Below, piece by piece: positions 24,498 through 32,800 of a stretch of DNA of 47,652 nt (positions within the stretch are counted from its first letter, which is position 1; each line of letters begins with the position of its first letter). The notes below the pieces were generated by a model, which saw only the letters and a program-made list of their open reading frames with translations, ran no database searches and was not told the DNA's origin. Location: positions 1 to 47,652 of the forward strand of contig URGH01000015.1 of assembly GCA_900547305.1 (NCBI GenBank). Direction: 5' to 3'. The translations under genes and the position numbers were made by a program. The stretch comes from an uncultured Oscillospiraceae bacterium (GTDB lineage: Bacteria; Bacillota; Clostridia; Oscillospirales; Acutalibacteraceae).

Positions 24498-25167
24498 AAA
24501 CACAAATACAAGCGAGCTTTTAAATCAGGCAAATGAGATTTTCGACCAGACAAGACCCTTTGCCGAGCTTATGATGCGCTATAAATGCGCCATGCTTGAA
24601 GTAAAAACCAAGCTTGACGTGCTTAACACGCAGCTCTCTCTTGAAAACGACCGAAACCCCTTTGAGTCGATAGAATGCCGGCTTAAAAGCGTTCCGAGCA
24701 TAATTGAAAAGCTCAACCGCAAGGGGCTGGAGCTTTCAGCCGAAAGCATTGAAAAAAATCTAAACGACGTTGCGGGCATACGCGTTATATGCTCCTTTCC
24801 CGAGGATATTTATATTTTAGCCGAAGAGCTTTGCACGCAGGATGATATACGCCTTATCGCCTGCAAGGACTACATAAAAAACCCAAAGCCGAACGGCTAC
24901 CGCAGCCTGCACCTTATAGTGGAAATTCCCATATTTCTTATGCCCGAAAAGAAATTTATGCGGGTTGAAGTGCAGTTCAGAACCATTGCAATGGACTTTT
25001 GGGCAAGCCTTGAGCACAAGCTTAAATATAAAAAGGATATAAAGCACGATGTTGAGCAGATTTCCGAGGAATTGCGCGAGTGCGCCGAAGAAATAAGCCG
25101 ACTGGATATGAAAATGCAGAATATCCACCGAAAAATATACGTAACTGACAACGAAATTAAGAATTAA
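24484..25167 (+). CDS. Small alarmone (p)ppGpp synthetase (RelQ-like)
   Basis: A 227-residue stand-alone RelA/SpoT synthetase domain making (p)ppGpp from GDP/GTP and ATP. Key stretches are the N-terminal helical part, DVAGIRVIC, the substrate loop NPKPNGYRSLH and VEVQFRTIAMDFWASLEH; no hydrolase (HD) or TGS domain is present. The C-terminal coiled helix (EISEELREC-type) fits the tetramerising tail of RelQ/YjbM. The start is ATG 24484 (AGGACGG SD), overlapping the end of the glycosyltransferase gene. Being downstream of guaB couples alarmone synthesis to the enzyme that supplies guanine nucleotides. Confidence 0.9.
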   Translation: MIDIKNTNTSELLNQANEIFDQTRPFAELMMRYKCAMLEVKTKLDVLNTQLSLENDRNPFESIECRLKSVPSIIEKLNRKGLELSAESIEKNLNDVAGIRVICSFPEDIYILAEELCTQDDIRLIACKDYIKNPKPNGYRSLHLIVEIPIFLMPEKKFMRVEVQFRTIAMDFWASLEHKLKYKKDIKHDVEQISEELRECAEEISRLDMKMQNIHRKIYVTDNEIKN

Positions 25168-25181
25168 TAAAAAAATATTAC

Positions 25182-25212
25182 AAAAAGGGTTGCAATTTTG
25201 TAACCCTTTTGT
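25182..25212 (+). terminator. Terminator of the guaB operon overlapping the next promoter
   Basis: AAAAAGGGTT and AACCCTTTT(G) form a ~9-bp stem around GCAATTTTGT, ending in TTTTGTT. The loop contains the -35 of the following promoter. Confidence 0.6.
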
Positions 25213-25218
25213 TATAAT
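25190..25218 (+). promoter_or_regulatory. SigA-type promoter of the M23 peptidase gene
   Basis: TTGCAA (25190-25195), 17-bp spacer, TATAAT (25213-25218). Two related dyads, GTTGCAATTTTGTAAC (25189-25204) and TTACAATTTGTAAC (25233-25246), bracket the -10 and could be operators. Confidence 0.68.
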
Positions 25219-25248
25219 AAGGTTTATAGAAATTACAATTTGTAACTT

Positions 25249-26529
25249 TTGAAAGAAGTGACCGTTATTTTTAAGGATATTTTTAAAAAAGAAACCTTAC
25301 TTGAAATATTATCGCAAAATAAGTTTTTAAGCAAAGTTTTATCCGCTTTAAGCGGCAAAAAACTGCTTATGCGCATATGCTCCCTCTGCCTTATAGGCAT
25401 GCTTGCGGTAGGCGTTAGTATAGTCTCTGTCGGTATAACGCTCGGGTTTAAGGTAAACTACGCCGGCAATATTATTGCCACAATAAGAAACGCCGCCGTG
25501 TTTGACGACGCTAAGAGCATAGCCGTTAACAGCATTGAAAGCAGCAACGCCGCAGGAGCAATAGAAAAGCCGAATTTTAAAATGACCCTTACCGTTTCAA
25601 ACAGGCTTTGCAGCGCTTTAAAGCTTGCCGACGCGATTATTGAAAACACAAATGATATTGTTGAGGCTTCCGCCCTTATAGTAAACGGCGAGACCCTGCT
25701 TTGCGGCGAAGCCGACGAATTGGTCGAATGCCTTGAAAAAAGCCGCACCCGCTTTGAAACCGAGGGCGCGGAAAACACATCTGAGTTTACAGATGATGTT
25801 AAAACCGAAAAGGGCTATTACCTTAAAAGCGAAATAGCCTCTGCGGACGAGCTTACCGCCGCCGCCGAAAAGCTTAACGTTAAAACCGTATCGGTAATTA
25901 CAACCGATACCAAAATACCCTTTACCACCAAAACCGAAAAAACAAACGATCAGCTTATAGGCTATTCCTCTGTAAAAACCGCCGGTCAGAACGGCATAAA
26001 CCGCAAAACCGAAAATGTTGAAAAGCTGAACGGTGAAGAGGTAGCGCGCGAGGAGCTTAAAACCGAGGTCGTTAAAGAACCGGTAACACAGGTAACGGTT
26101 GTCGGCACGGCTAAAAGCACCGCTACCGCGGCGCAGCGAATTGCCGCCCGCAGCGAGGGGCTTATCTGCCCGCTAAGCAAAGGCTCGTTTGTCGTTTCCT
26201 CTTATTACGGCGACGGCAGAGGTCACAAGGGAATGGACCTCGCGGCGGACCGCGGCACGGGAATATATGCTTCAGCCGCGGGAACGGTTGTTTCCGCCGG
26301 GTTTGACGGTGCCTACGGTTACAGCGTGGTTATAGACCACGGTAACGGGCTTAAAACAAGGTACGCGCACGCAAGCGCATTAAAGGTTGCAAAAGGCGCA
26401 AAGGTTGAGCAGGGCGATCTGCTGGCGCTGGTTGGCAATACCGGCAACTCTACCGGCAACCATTTGCACTATGAGGTGCTCATAAACGATACCCGCGTAA
26501 ACCCCGCGCCTTATATAGGGCTTGATTAA
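25249..26529 (+). CDS. Membrane-anchored M23 peptidase with G5 domain
   Basis: About 426 residues: a basic cytoplasmic stretch (1-38), one transmembrane helix (about 40-70), an extracytoplasmic spacer, a G5 domain (about 215-290, with QLIGYSSVKTAGQNG) and a C-terminal LytM/M23 domain. The zinc motif is intact: HKGMDLA (His and Asp) and GNHLHYEV (HxH). It should cut peptidoglycan cross-links outside the cell, in vegetative growth or sporulation. The start is not settled: TTG 25249 or GTG 25258, neither with a strong SD. A strong terminator follows at 26549. Confidence 0.88.
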   Translation: MKEVTVIFKDIFKKETLLEILSQNKFLSKVLSALSGKKLLMRICSLCLIGMLAVGVSIVSVGITLGFKVNYAGNIIATIRNAAVFDDAKSIAVNSIESSNAAGAIEKPNFKMTLTVSNRLCSALKLADAIIENTNDIVEASALIVNGETLLCGEADELVECLEKSRTRFETEGAENTSEFTDDVKTEKGYYLKSEIASADELTAAAEKLNVKTVSVITTDTKIPFTTKTEKTNDQLIGYSSVKTAGQNGINRKTENVEKLNGEEVAREELKTEVVKEPVTQVTVVGTAKSTATAAQRIAARSEGLICPLSKGSFVVSSYYGDGRGHKGMDLAADRGTGIYASAAGTVVSAGFDGAYGYSVVIDHGNGLKTRYAHASALKVAKGAKVEQGDLLALVGNTGNSTGNHLHYEVLINDTRVNPAPYIGLD

Positions 26530-26548
26530 AATTAAAATGTTTATAACA

Positions 26549-26585
26549 ACGGCGCAGGCTTAAAGCCTGCGCCGTTTCGTTTTTA
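26549..26585 (+). terminator. Intrinsic terminator after the M23 peptidase gene
   Basis: ACGGCGCAGGCT (26549-26560) pairs with AGCCTGCGCCGT (26564-26575), a perfect 12-bp GC-rich stem with loop TAA, followed by TTCGTTTTT. Confidence 0.9.
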
Positions 26586-26617
26586 TATGCAAATAAATCA
26601 GACGGTATCGTTCCCGC

Positions 26618-26799
26618 TCATAGCCTCCCTCTGACGAGGGTGCGGGTGTCCGGTGGACACCTCTGCAAGGCAGAAGCACCGACCGAGGCGGCAGCCGAGA
26701 CTGAGGGAGAGAAAGGATTTAGATACATAAGAGCTTTACTTTTTCTCTCCTTCAGTCGCCTATCGGCGCCAGCTCCCTCGTCAGAGGGAGCCTATGGCT
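26618..26799. mobile_element. MITE-like element with ~22-bp terminal inverted repeats
   Basis: The left end TCATAGCCTCCCTCTGACG continues AGGG, and the right end is its near-exact reverse complement (CCCTCGTCAGAGGGAGCC followed by TATGG). The ~180-base interior has no gene and shows further complementary blocks (ACTGAGGGAGAGAAA against TTTCTCTCCTTCAGT). No target duplication is evident. Non-autonomous palindromic elements with this CTCCCTCTGACGAGGG core are familiar to me from gut Firmicutes. Confidence 0.7.
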
Positions 26800-26885
26800 G
26801 TCTAAAATCCAAAGAAGTTAAAAAAATAGCTACAATTACAAATTTAATTGAAATATTCAAAAATAAGTAAAGCTAAGCAGAAAAA

Positions 26886-27018
26886 AGGCTCCCTTGCCTA
26901 AAGGGAGCTGGCAAAACCGCAGGTTTTGACTGAGGGATTGTTGCAAGCTAGATATTAGACGTTAGAAAATACCCCTCAGTTACTAATGCTCAGGCTCCCC
27001 GCACCGCGGGGAGCCTGT
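26886..27018. repeat. Second palindromic repeat unit and hairpin after recG
   Basis: AGGCTCCCTTGCCTAAAGGG begins a repeat unit (26886-~26945, with an inner AAAACCGCAGGTTTT hairpin, ending ACTGAGGGATTG). At 26989-27015 a GC-rich hairpin AGGCTCCCCGC/GCGGGGAGCCT lies 3' of recG; it has no T-tract on the recG strand, so it may be part of the repeat more than a terminator. The remaining 26530-27018 gap holds no gene. Confidence 0.65.
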
Positions 27019-29046
27019 TTAATTCCTGTTAAGTCTGTTAAACAGCGCGGCTATTTCAGCGCGCAGCCCCGCGTTTTCGGGGTTGTGCAGCGCGGGGTCG
27101 CGCTTTATAAGCTCCTCCGCCTCCTTACCCGCCAGGTGCAGAGTTTCGCGGTCGGCGAAAATATCGGCTATTTTCATATCGGGCAGTCCGTGCTGGCGCG
27201 AGCCCAAAAAGTCACCGGGACCGCGCAGTTTTAAGTCCTCGTCGGCAATTTTAAAGCCGTCGGTATTGTTTTTAATAACATCTAACCGCCGCTTTGTATC
27301 GCCCGATTTAACATCCGAAATAAGTATACAGGCGGAGCTGTACTCGCCCCTGCCTATTCTGCCGCGCAGCTGGTGCAGCTGCGAAAGCCCGAAACGCTCG
27401 GCGTTTTCTATTACCATTAGGGCGGCGTTCGGCACGTCTATGCCCACCTCTATTACGGTGGTTGAAATAAGCAGCTGTATTTCTCCCGCGGCAAACCGCC
27501 GCATAACGTTTTCTTTATCCTTCGGCTTCATTTTGCCGTGCAGCAGCCCCACTGTATAGCCTTTAAACTGATTCTCGCTTAATTCCTCAAAATATTCGCT
27601 TGCCGATTTTATACCCAATGCCTCGTTTTCATCTACGAGAGGGCAGACTATGTACGCCTGCCGCCCCTCGGCGATGAATTTTTTTATATAGTTATATACC
27701 CGCGCGTTATATGAGGAATCAACGCAATAGGTCGCGATTTTCTGCCTGCCCGCGGGGTATTCGTCTATTATGCTTATATCAAGGTCGCCGTAAATTATAA
27801 GCCCCAGTGTGCGCGGTATGGGCGTGGCGGACATAACAAGCGTGTGCGGGTTATTGCCTTTTGATGAAAGCCTGCCGCGCTGACCCACGCCGAAACGGTG
27901 CTGTTCGTCTGTTACCACAAGCCCTAAGCTTTCAAATTCCACATCGTCAGTAAGCAGCGCGTGGGTGCCCACGGCAACCTTTATCTCGCCGCTTTTAAGC
28001 CCCGCCTTTACCTCGTCCTTTTGCTTTTTGGTAAGCGAGCCTGTTAGCAGCGCGCATTTAATGCCGCTGTTTTCGGTAATTTTGCAAAGCGTTTTAAAGT
28101 GCTGCTCGGCAAGCAGCTCGGTGGGCGCCATTAAAGCCGACTGAAAGCCGTTTCCAGCCGATATATACATAAGCGCGGCGGCAACCGCGGTTTTTCCGCT
28201 GCCCACATCGCCTTGAATCAGCCTGTTCATAGGGCGCGGCGACATCATATCCGTAAGGCATTCGTTTATTACCCTTTCCTGCGCGCCCGTCAGCTTAAAG
28301 GATAGGGTCTTTTTAAATTCTTCAAGCAGGTTGTTTTTAACGGTGCAGCCCGCAAGGGCTCTGCGGCGGCGCTTTAAAAACAAAAGTCCTGTTTGCAGAA
28401 CAAAAAGCTCCTCAAAAACAAGGCGGCGCTTTGCGCTTTCAAGCGCCTGCCTTTCAAGCGGGAAATGTATGCTTTTAAGCGCCGTTTTAAAATCGCACAG
28501 TCCGTTTTTCTCCCTTATGCCTTGTGGTATTACGTCCGCCATACCGTCGGCATAAACAAGGGCGTTTTTCATTATTTTTTCAATCGTTTTGGAGCTTAAG
28601 CCCTCGGTTGCGGCGTAAACCGGCTCTATGCCCATATATTCCGCCGGCATTATTTCGGGGGAGGACATTTGGCGGAGCGTTATGCCGTAGCCCAATTTGC
28701 CGTAAAACAGGTAGCTGCGCCCCTGCCTTAAATTTTCGGCAAGGTACTTTCGGTTAAAAAGGGTTACTTCAATTACGCCGCTGTCATCAGCGGCGGCGAA
28801 TTTATAAAGTGTCATACCGCGGCGGATATTCACCGTTTTAACGGGGGAGGTTATCTCTGCCCTTACGCACACGTTTTCGCCCTCGGGGCATTCCGAAATA
28901 GTGGTTATATTCTGCCAGTCAAGGTATGCGCGCGGGTAAAAGCGCAAAAGGGCACCGACGGTATCGATGCCCTTTTTCTGCAATAATTCTGCCCGCTTTT
29001 CACCCACGCCCTTTAGAAACCTTATGTCGGTGGAAGCCGTCAGCAT
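27019..29046 (-). CDS. recG: ATP-dependent DNA helicase RecG
   Basis: A 675-residue branched-DNA helicase acting on stalled forks and Holliday junctions. The N-terminal wedge/OB domain (about 1-200, starting FLKGVGEKRAELLQKKGI) is followed by the superfamily 2 motor: Walker A GDVGSGKTAVA, DEQH box (VVTDEQHRFGV), SATPIPRT and the C-terminal QLHQLRGRIGRG and QHGLPDMKIAD motifs of the TRG region. Length is normal. ATG 29046 has GGAG. It follows the FakA-like gene by 12 bp, mirroring the yloU-yloV...recG cluster of B. subtilis. Confidence 0.97.
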   Translation of the reverse strand: MLTASTDIRFLKGVGEKRAELLQKKGIDTVGALLRFYPRAYLDWQNITTISECPEGENVCVRAEITSPVKTVNIRRGMTLYKFAAADDSGVIEVTLFNRKYLAENLRQGRSYLFYGKLGYGITLRQMSSPEIMPAEYMGIEPVYAATEGLSSKTIEKIMKNALVYADGMADVIPQGIREKNGLCDFKTALKSIHFPLERQALESAKRRLVFEELFVLQTGLLFLKRRRRALAGCTVKNNLLEEFKKTLSFKLTGAQERVINECLTDMMSPRPMNRLIQGDVGSGKTAVAAALMYISAGNGFQSALMAPTELLAEQHFKTLCKITENSGIKCALLTGSLTKKQKDEVKAGLKSGEIKVAVGTHALLTDDVEFESLGLVVTDEQHRFGVGQRGRLSSKGNNPHTLVMSATPIPRTLGLIIYGDLDISIIDEYPAGRQKIATYCVDSSYNARVYNYIKKFIAEGRQAYIVCPLVDENEALGIKSASEYFEELSENQFKGYTVGLLHGKMKPKDKENVMRRFAAGEIQLLISTTVIEVGIDVPNAALMVIENAERFGLSQLHQLRGRIGRGEYSSACILISDVKSGDTKRRLDVIKNNTDGFKIADEDLKLRGPGDFLGSRQHGLPDMKIADIFADRETLHLAGKEAEELIKRDPALHNPENAGLRAEIAALFNRLNRN

Positions 29047-29058
29047 AATTATTCTCCT

Positions 29059-30735
29059 TTATTCAACGGAAATAATATAGTAGTAAACCGGCTGACCGCC
29101 CTTTATAAAGGTTATTTCGGTCTTGGCGCCGTATTTATTCCGTATTTCTTCTTCAAGCGCCGCCGCCTGCTCGTCGGTTACGTCCTCGCCGTACATAACG
29201 GTAAGGAAAGCGCTGTCGCGTTTTATCATCTGCTTTAAAAGCCTCATAACGCTGCGGTCAAGCTCGGTATCGGTAAAGGCGATTTTTCCGCCCACCATAC
29301 AAAGCAGCTCGCCCTGCTTTATTTTGTGACCGTCAAAATCGGAATCGCGCGCGGCGAAGGTAATCTGCCCCGTAGCAACGCGCTCGGTGGCGTTCTGCAT
29401 TTCAATGGCGTTTGCCTCGTCGTCCGTTTCGGGGTCGTAAGAAAGCATTGCGGTTATGCCCTGCGGAATGGTGCGGGTGTGTATAACTATTACCTTGCGG
29501 GTGCTTATCGGAATAGCCTGCTCCGCCGCCATAATGATATTTTTATTGTTAGGCAGCACATAAACCGTCTCGGCGGGGGTAGCCTCAATAGCCTTTAAAA
29601 TATCGTCGGTGCTCGGGTTCATGGTCTGACCGCCCGAAACTATGGTATCAACGCCTAAATCCTTAAACAAAGCGGCAATGCCCTCGCCCGCGCAGACAGA
29701 TACAAAGCCTACGGGCTTAGTCGGCTCTACCGGCTCAAAGGTCTCGGTAAGGTCGGCGCTCTTCGGCGGCTTTTTGCGCGCGTTTTCCGCGTCGTGCTTG
29801 GCTCTTTCGTGCTGGTCGCGCATATTCTCTATTTTCAGGTGAACAAGCTGACCGAAGGTAAGACCGTTTTCAATAGCGTTGCCGGGGTGGTCGGTGTGAA
29901 CGTGAACCTTAATAATTTCCTCGTCATCCACCACCACTACGCAGTCGCCTATCGACTCAAGGTAAGCCCTTAATTCGTGCGGCTCTTTTTCGCACTCGGG
30001 GTTGCGGTTTACTATAAACTCGGTGCAGTAGGTAAAGGTTATTTCGGTTTCGTATTCGCCTGCGGCGTTTACAGAGCCGCCCTCATTTGCGGGCTCAGCC
30101 TCTGCGGTTACCTCGGAGGGAATCATAACCCCGTCCTTAAATACCGAGAGCATACCCTCAAGTATTGTAACAAAGCCTTTGCCGCCCGCGTCTACCACGC
30201 CCGCCTTTTTAAGCGTGGGTAAAAGCTCGGGTGTTTCGGCAAGCGCCTTTTTAGCGCCCTCGATAGCCGTTTCAAAAACGCCCAAGGCGTCCTTTCCGTC
30301 CTTTAAAGCGTCGGCAGCGTATTCGCTTGCAACGCGCGCTACGGTAAGTATTGTGCCCTCGGTGGGCTTCATAACCGCCTTATAAGCTGCCTCGACGCCC
30401 AAAGCAAAGGCAGAGGCAATGTTTTCCGCGGTGGCATATTCGGCACCGTCAAGCCCCTTTGCAAAGCCCCTGAAAAGCAGCGAGGTAATAACACCCGAGT
30501 TGCCGCGCGCACCGCGGAGCAGCGCGGAGGCGTTGACCGAAGCCACTTTTCCCGCCGAAACGCCCGCGAGCTTTTCAAGCTCTCTTGCGGAATTTGCAAG
30601 GGTCATAGACATATTCGTTCCCGTATCGCCGTCCGGCACGGGGAAAACATTCAAATCGTCTATTTGCTTGCGGTTATTTGTGAGATTATTCGCGGCGGAA
30701 ATTATAGCGTCGCGTAAAGTATCGCCGTTAAACAA
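29059..30735 (-). CDS. DAK2-domain protein, fatty acid kinase subunit A-like (YloV)
   Basis: A 558-residue protein. The N-terminal DAK2/DhaL nucleotide-binding domain (about 1-200) has the Mg-ligand motif PVPDGDTGTNMSMT and GARGNSGVI. A middle domain with KVHVHTDHPGNAIE and a C-terminal DegV-like region complete the FakA architecture. FakA with a FakB carrier phosphorylates exogenous fatty acids for phospholipid synthesis; no fakB is visible here. The start is TTG 30735 with AAGGAG nine bases upstream. It sits between the Asp23-family gene and recG. Confidence 0.9.
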   Translation of the reverse strand: MFNGDTLRDAIISAANNLTNNRKQIDDLNVFPVPDGDTGTNMSMTLANSARELEKLAGVSAGKVASVNASALLRGARGNSGVITSLLFRGFAKGLDGAEYATAENIASAFALGVEAAYKAVMKPTEGTILTVARVASEYAADALKDGKDALGVFETAIEGAKKALAETPELLPTLKKAGVVDAGGKGFVTILEGMLSVFKDGVMIPSEVTAEAEPANEGGSVNAAGEYETEITFTYCTEFIVNRNPECEKEPHELRAYLESIGDCVVVVDDEEIIKVHVHTDHPGNAIENGLTFGQLVHLKIENMRDQHERAKHDAENARKKPPKSADLTETFEPVEPTKPVGFVSVCAGEGIAALFKDLGVDTIVSGGQTMNPSTDDILKAIEATPAETVYVLPNNKNIIMAAEQAIPISTRKVIVIHTRTIPQGITAMLSYDPETDDEANAIEMQNATERVATGQITFAARDSDFDGHKIKQGELLCMVGGKIAFTDTELDRSVMRLLKQMIKRDSAFLTVMYGEDVTDEQAAALEEEIRNKYGAKTEITFIKGGQPVYYYIISVE

Positions 30736-30764
30736 AAGTAAACACTCCTTACAAGCCTTAAGGC

Positions 30765-31115
30765 TTATTCCTTAATGCCGTCTATCTTAATGGTAACGCG
30801 GTCAACCGTAATGCCCGCAATTTCCTTAACGGCATATTTTACCTTCTCGGTAATGCTCGCCGCGATTGCGTTGATATTCATACCGTATGTCACAACGATA
30901 TGCAGCTCAACCGAAATTGCGTCGGCGTTTCCGATAACGCGTATTCCGGTATCGGCCCTTCTTACCTTTGAAAGCATTCCCAAAACTTTCTGTCGGCTGT
31001 CGCTGGGTATCATACCCACAACGCCGAAGCAGGACGTCACCTCATGACCTATGAGCTTGGAAAGATACGCCTCTGTTATATCTATCTTTCCCAGTCTTGT
31101 TTCATAAGCTATCAT
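30765..31115 (-). CDS. Asp23/Gls24-family protein (YloU-like)
   Basis: A 116-residue alkaline-shock/Gls24-type protein: GKIDITEAYLSKLIGHEVTS, then an alternating strand-helix pattern with LHIVVTYGMNINAIAASI. Family members are small cytoplasmic or membrane-associated proteins linked to envelope homeostasis. Placement directly before the DAK2 gene is the conserved yloU-yloV arrangement. ATG 31115 has a perfect AGGAGG SD. Confidence 0.92.
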   Translation of the reverse strand: MIAYETRLGKIDITEAYLSKLIGHEVTSCFGVVGMIPSDSRQKVLGMLSKVRRADTGIRVIGNADAISVELHIVVTYGMNINAIAASITEKVKYAVKEIAGITVDRVTIKIDGIKE

Positions 31116-31157
31116 AACATATCCTCCTATTTTGCTTTAAAATTGCGCAGGTTAAAT

Positions 31158-32795
31158 TTATTCGCCCACGCTGTATGAGTCAATTGAAAAATAAATATCA
31201 CTGCATGAAGAATTATTTACGTTTTCAATCTTATCATTGTAAAAAAGTACGCCGGTTCGGTAGCAAAGCGGTATTACCGGCATTTCGGTCTGCAAAACGC
31301 TGCTTAAATCAGCCAGAGTATTTGTTCCGGCGTAAAAGCCGCTTACCAGCTCTGCCGCGGTAAGGCTTTGCTCCTCTGTCTGTTCAGCCTCGCTTGCGGT
31401 GCTTTCGGTACTGCCCGTTTGCTCCGTTTTTTCGTCCGTTTTTTTCTCGTCCGCCTTTTTTTCAGGCTTTTTTATTCCGTAGGCCGCGCTGCCGCCCTCG
31501 GTTACAAGGCTTGAAATATCCATATTCGGCGTTATTGCAACCTCTGCCAAATAAAGCTGAAAATTGCCTGATGAGAGCGCCGCGGTGTAATCCGCAAAGC
31601 TTTTTTCCGCCACATTAACGGAAATGCCGTATTCCGAAAGCCTTTTTGCAATAATCCTTGCGGCGGATACGCGCAGGCGGTTTTCCTTATTCACAAGCAG
31701 CTCGAATTTAAGCTTTTTGCCCGCGCCGTTTGTGAGCACACCTGCACTATCTAACTTATTATATCCTATTTCTTCTAAATTCTCAACTGTTATTTCTTTA
31801 TTTGCCTGTAAATTTATATTTTGAACCGATTTTACCGCTTCCCACGCTGGGTTGAAAAAGCCGTTTGCGGGCAAAGCGTTGTTAAAATATCCGTCGCGGC
31901 ATATTTCCTTTCGGTCAAGCCCCGAGGAAATTGCCTGCCGCAGGGCGTTAAGAGATAATTGCTCGTCGGATAGGTTCGCACCTATATATATTAAGTGATT
32001 TAAGTTTATATTCACCTTTTTTCCGCTCATACGCAAAATATTCCCGTCGGATATATCGCTGTAATACATATCCGCCGCGCCTATTTCCACATAATGCCCC
32101 ACAGCCTCGCTGTCGGGCGCGTTTATAAGCCTTATTTCTTTAATCACGCGGTTTTTGCCGGGGTCGTGCTCGTTTGTTATCAGCTTATCCTCGCTGTCGT
32201 TAAGCTTAAATCTGCCGCAGCCTATCGGCGGGTGGGTAACGCCGTCTGCGTCGGTTCGGGTATCCGAGCCCTTTTTAATAATGGGAAAATCAAGCGTGTT
32301 TGCAAAATAGGGGTCGGCGCGGTCAAGCTTTATTATCACGGTTTTGCTGTCTCTCGCCGTGGCGGAAAGCGCTTCGTACAGCTTGTAGGCGTACTCGGTA
32401 TTTGATTTTTTTGCAAGGTTAAATGAATAAACCACATCGTCGGCGGTAAGGGCGGAGCCGTCCGAAAAATAGCGGCTTTTAAGGGTTACGGTGCATTCCT
32501 TGCCATTAACCTCGGCGCTTTGCGCCAATGAGTAGCTTATATTATATGAATTATCGGTTTTTAAAAGCGGCTCGTATAAAAGGCGGCATAACTGACGGTT
32601 AATATCCGTTGCGGCAGTGTAGGGGTTAAAGGTATCTGCCGCGGAGTACAGCATTGTTAAATAATTTCTGCTGCCCGCAGCCGCAACCGCCGTCGGCGGC
32701 TCTGCCGATGAAGAGGTGCCGTCGGGCTTTGCGCGGCAGCCGCTTAAGAATATTAAAGCCGATAAAACAATCACCGTTATTTTAAGCCTTTTCAA
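31158..32795 (-). CDS. Oligopeptide-type ABC transporter solute-binding lipoprotein
   Basis: A 545-residue family 5 extracellular solute-binding protein. Residues 1-20 form a lipoprotein signal with lipobox LSGC (Cys20), followed by a Ser/Thr/Ala linker. The core has SBP_bac_5 features (LTADDVVYSFNLAKK, RADPYFANTLDFPIIKK, SSGLDRKEICRDGYFN-type). Between about 455 and 490 an acidic/lysine-rich low-complexity insert (KKADEKKTDEKTEQ...) interrupts the C-terminal lobe. It may bind peptides. No permease or ATPase gene is near, so it is an orphan or serves a distant transporter. The start is TTG 32795 with AAAGGA upstream; the gene is 5 bp from ymdB. Confidence 0.88.
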   Translation of the reverse strand: MKRLKITVIVLSALIFLSGCRAKPDGTSSSAEPPTAVAAAGSRNYLTMLYSAADTFNPYTAATDINRQLCRLLYEPLLKTDNSYNISYSLAQSAEVNGKECTVTLKSRYFSDGSALTADDVVYSFNLAKKSNTEYAYKLYEALSATARDSKTVIIKLDRADPYFANTLDFPIIKKGSDTRTDADGVTHPPIGCGRFKLNDSEDKLITNEHDPGKNRVIKEIRLINAPDSEAVGHYVEIGAADMYYSDISDGNILRMSGKKVNINLNHLIYIGANLSDEQLSLNALRQAISSGLDRKEICRDGYFNNALPANGFFNPAWEAVKSVQNINLQANKEITVENLEEIGYNKLDSAGVLTNGAGKKLKFELLVNKENRLRVSAARIIAKRLSEYGISVNVAEKSFADYTAALSSGNFQLYLAEVAITPNMDISSLVTEGGSAAYGIKKPEKKADEKKTDEKTEQTGSTESTASEAEQTEEQSLTAAELVSGFYAGTNTLADLSSVLQTEMPVIPLCYRTGVLFYNDKIENVNNSSCSDIYFSIDSYSVGE

Positions 32796-32800
32796 GCGCC

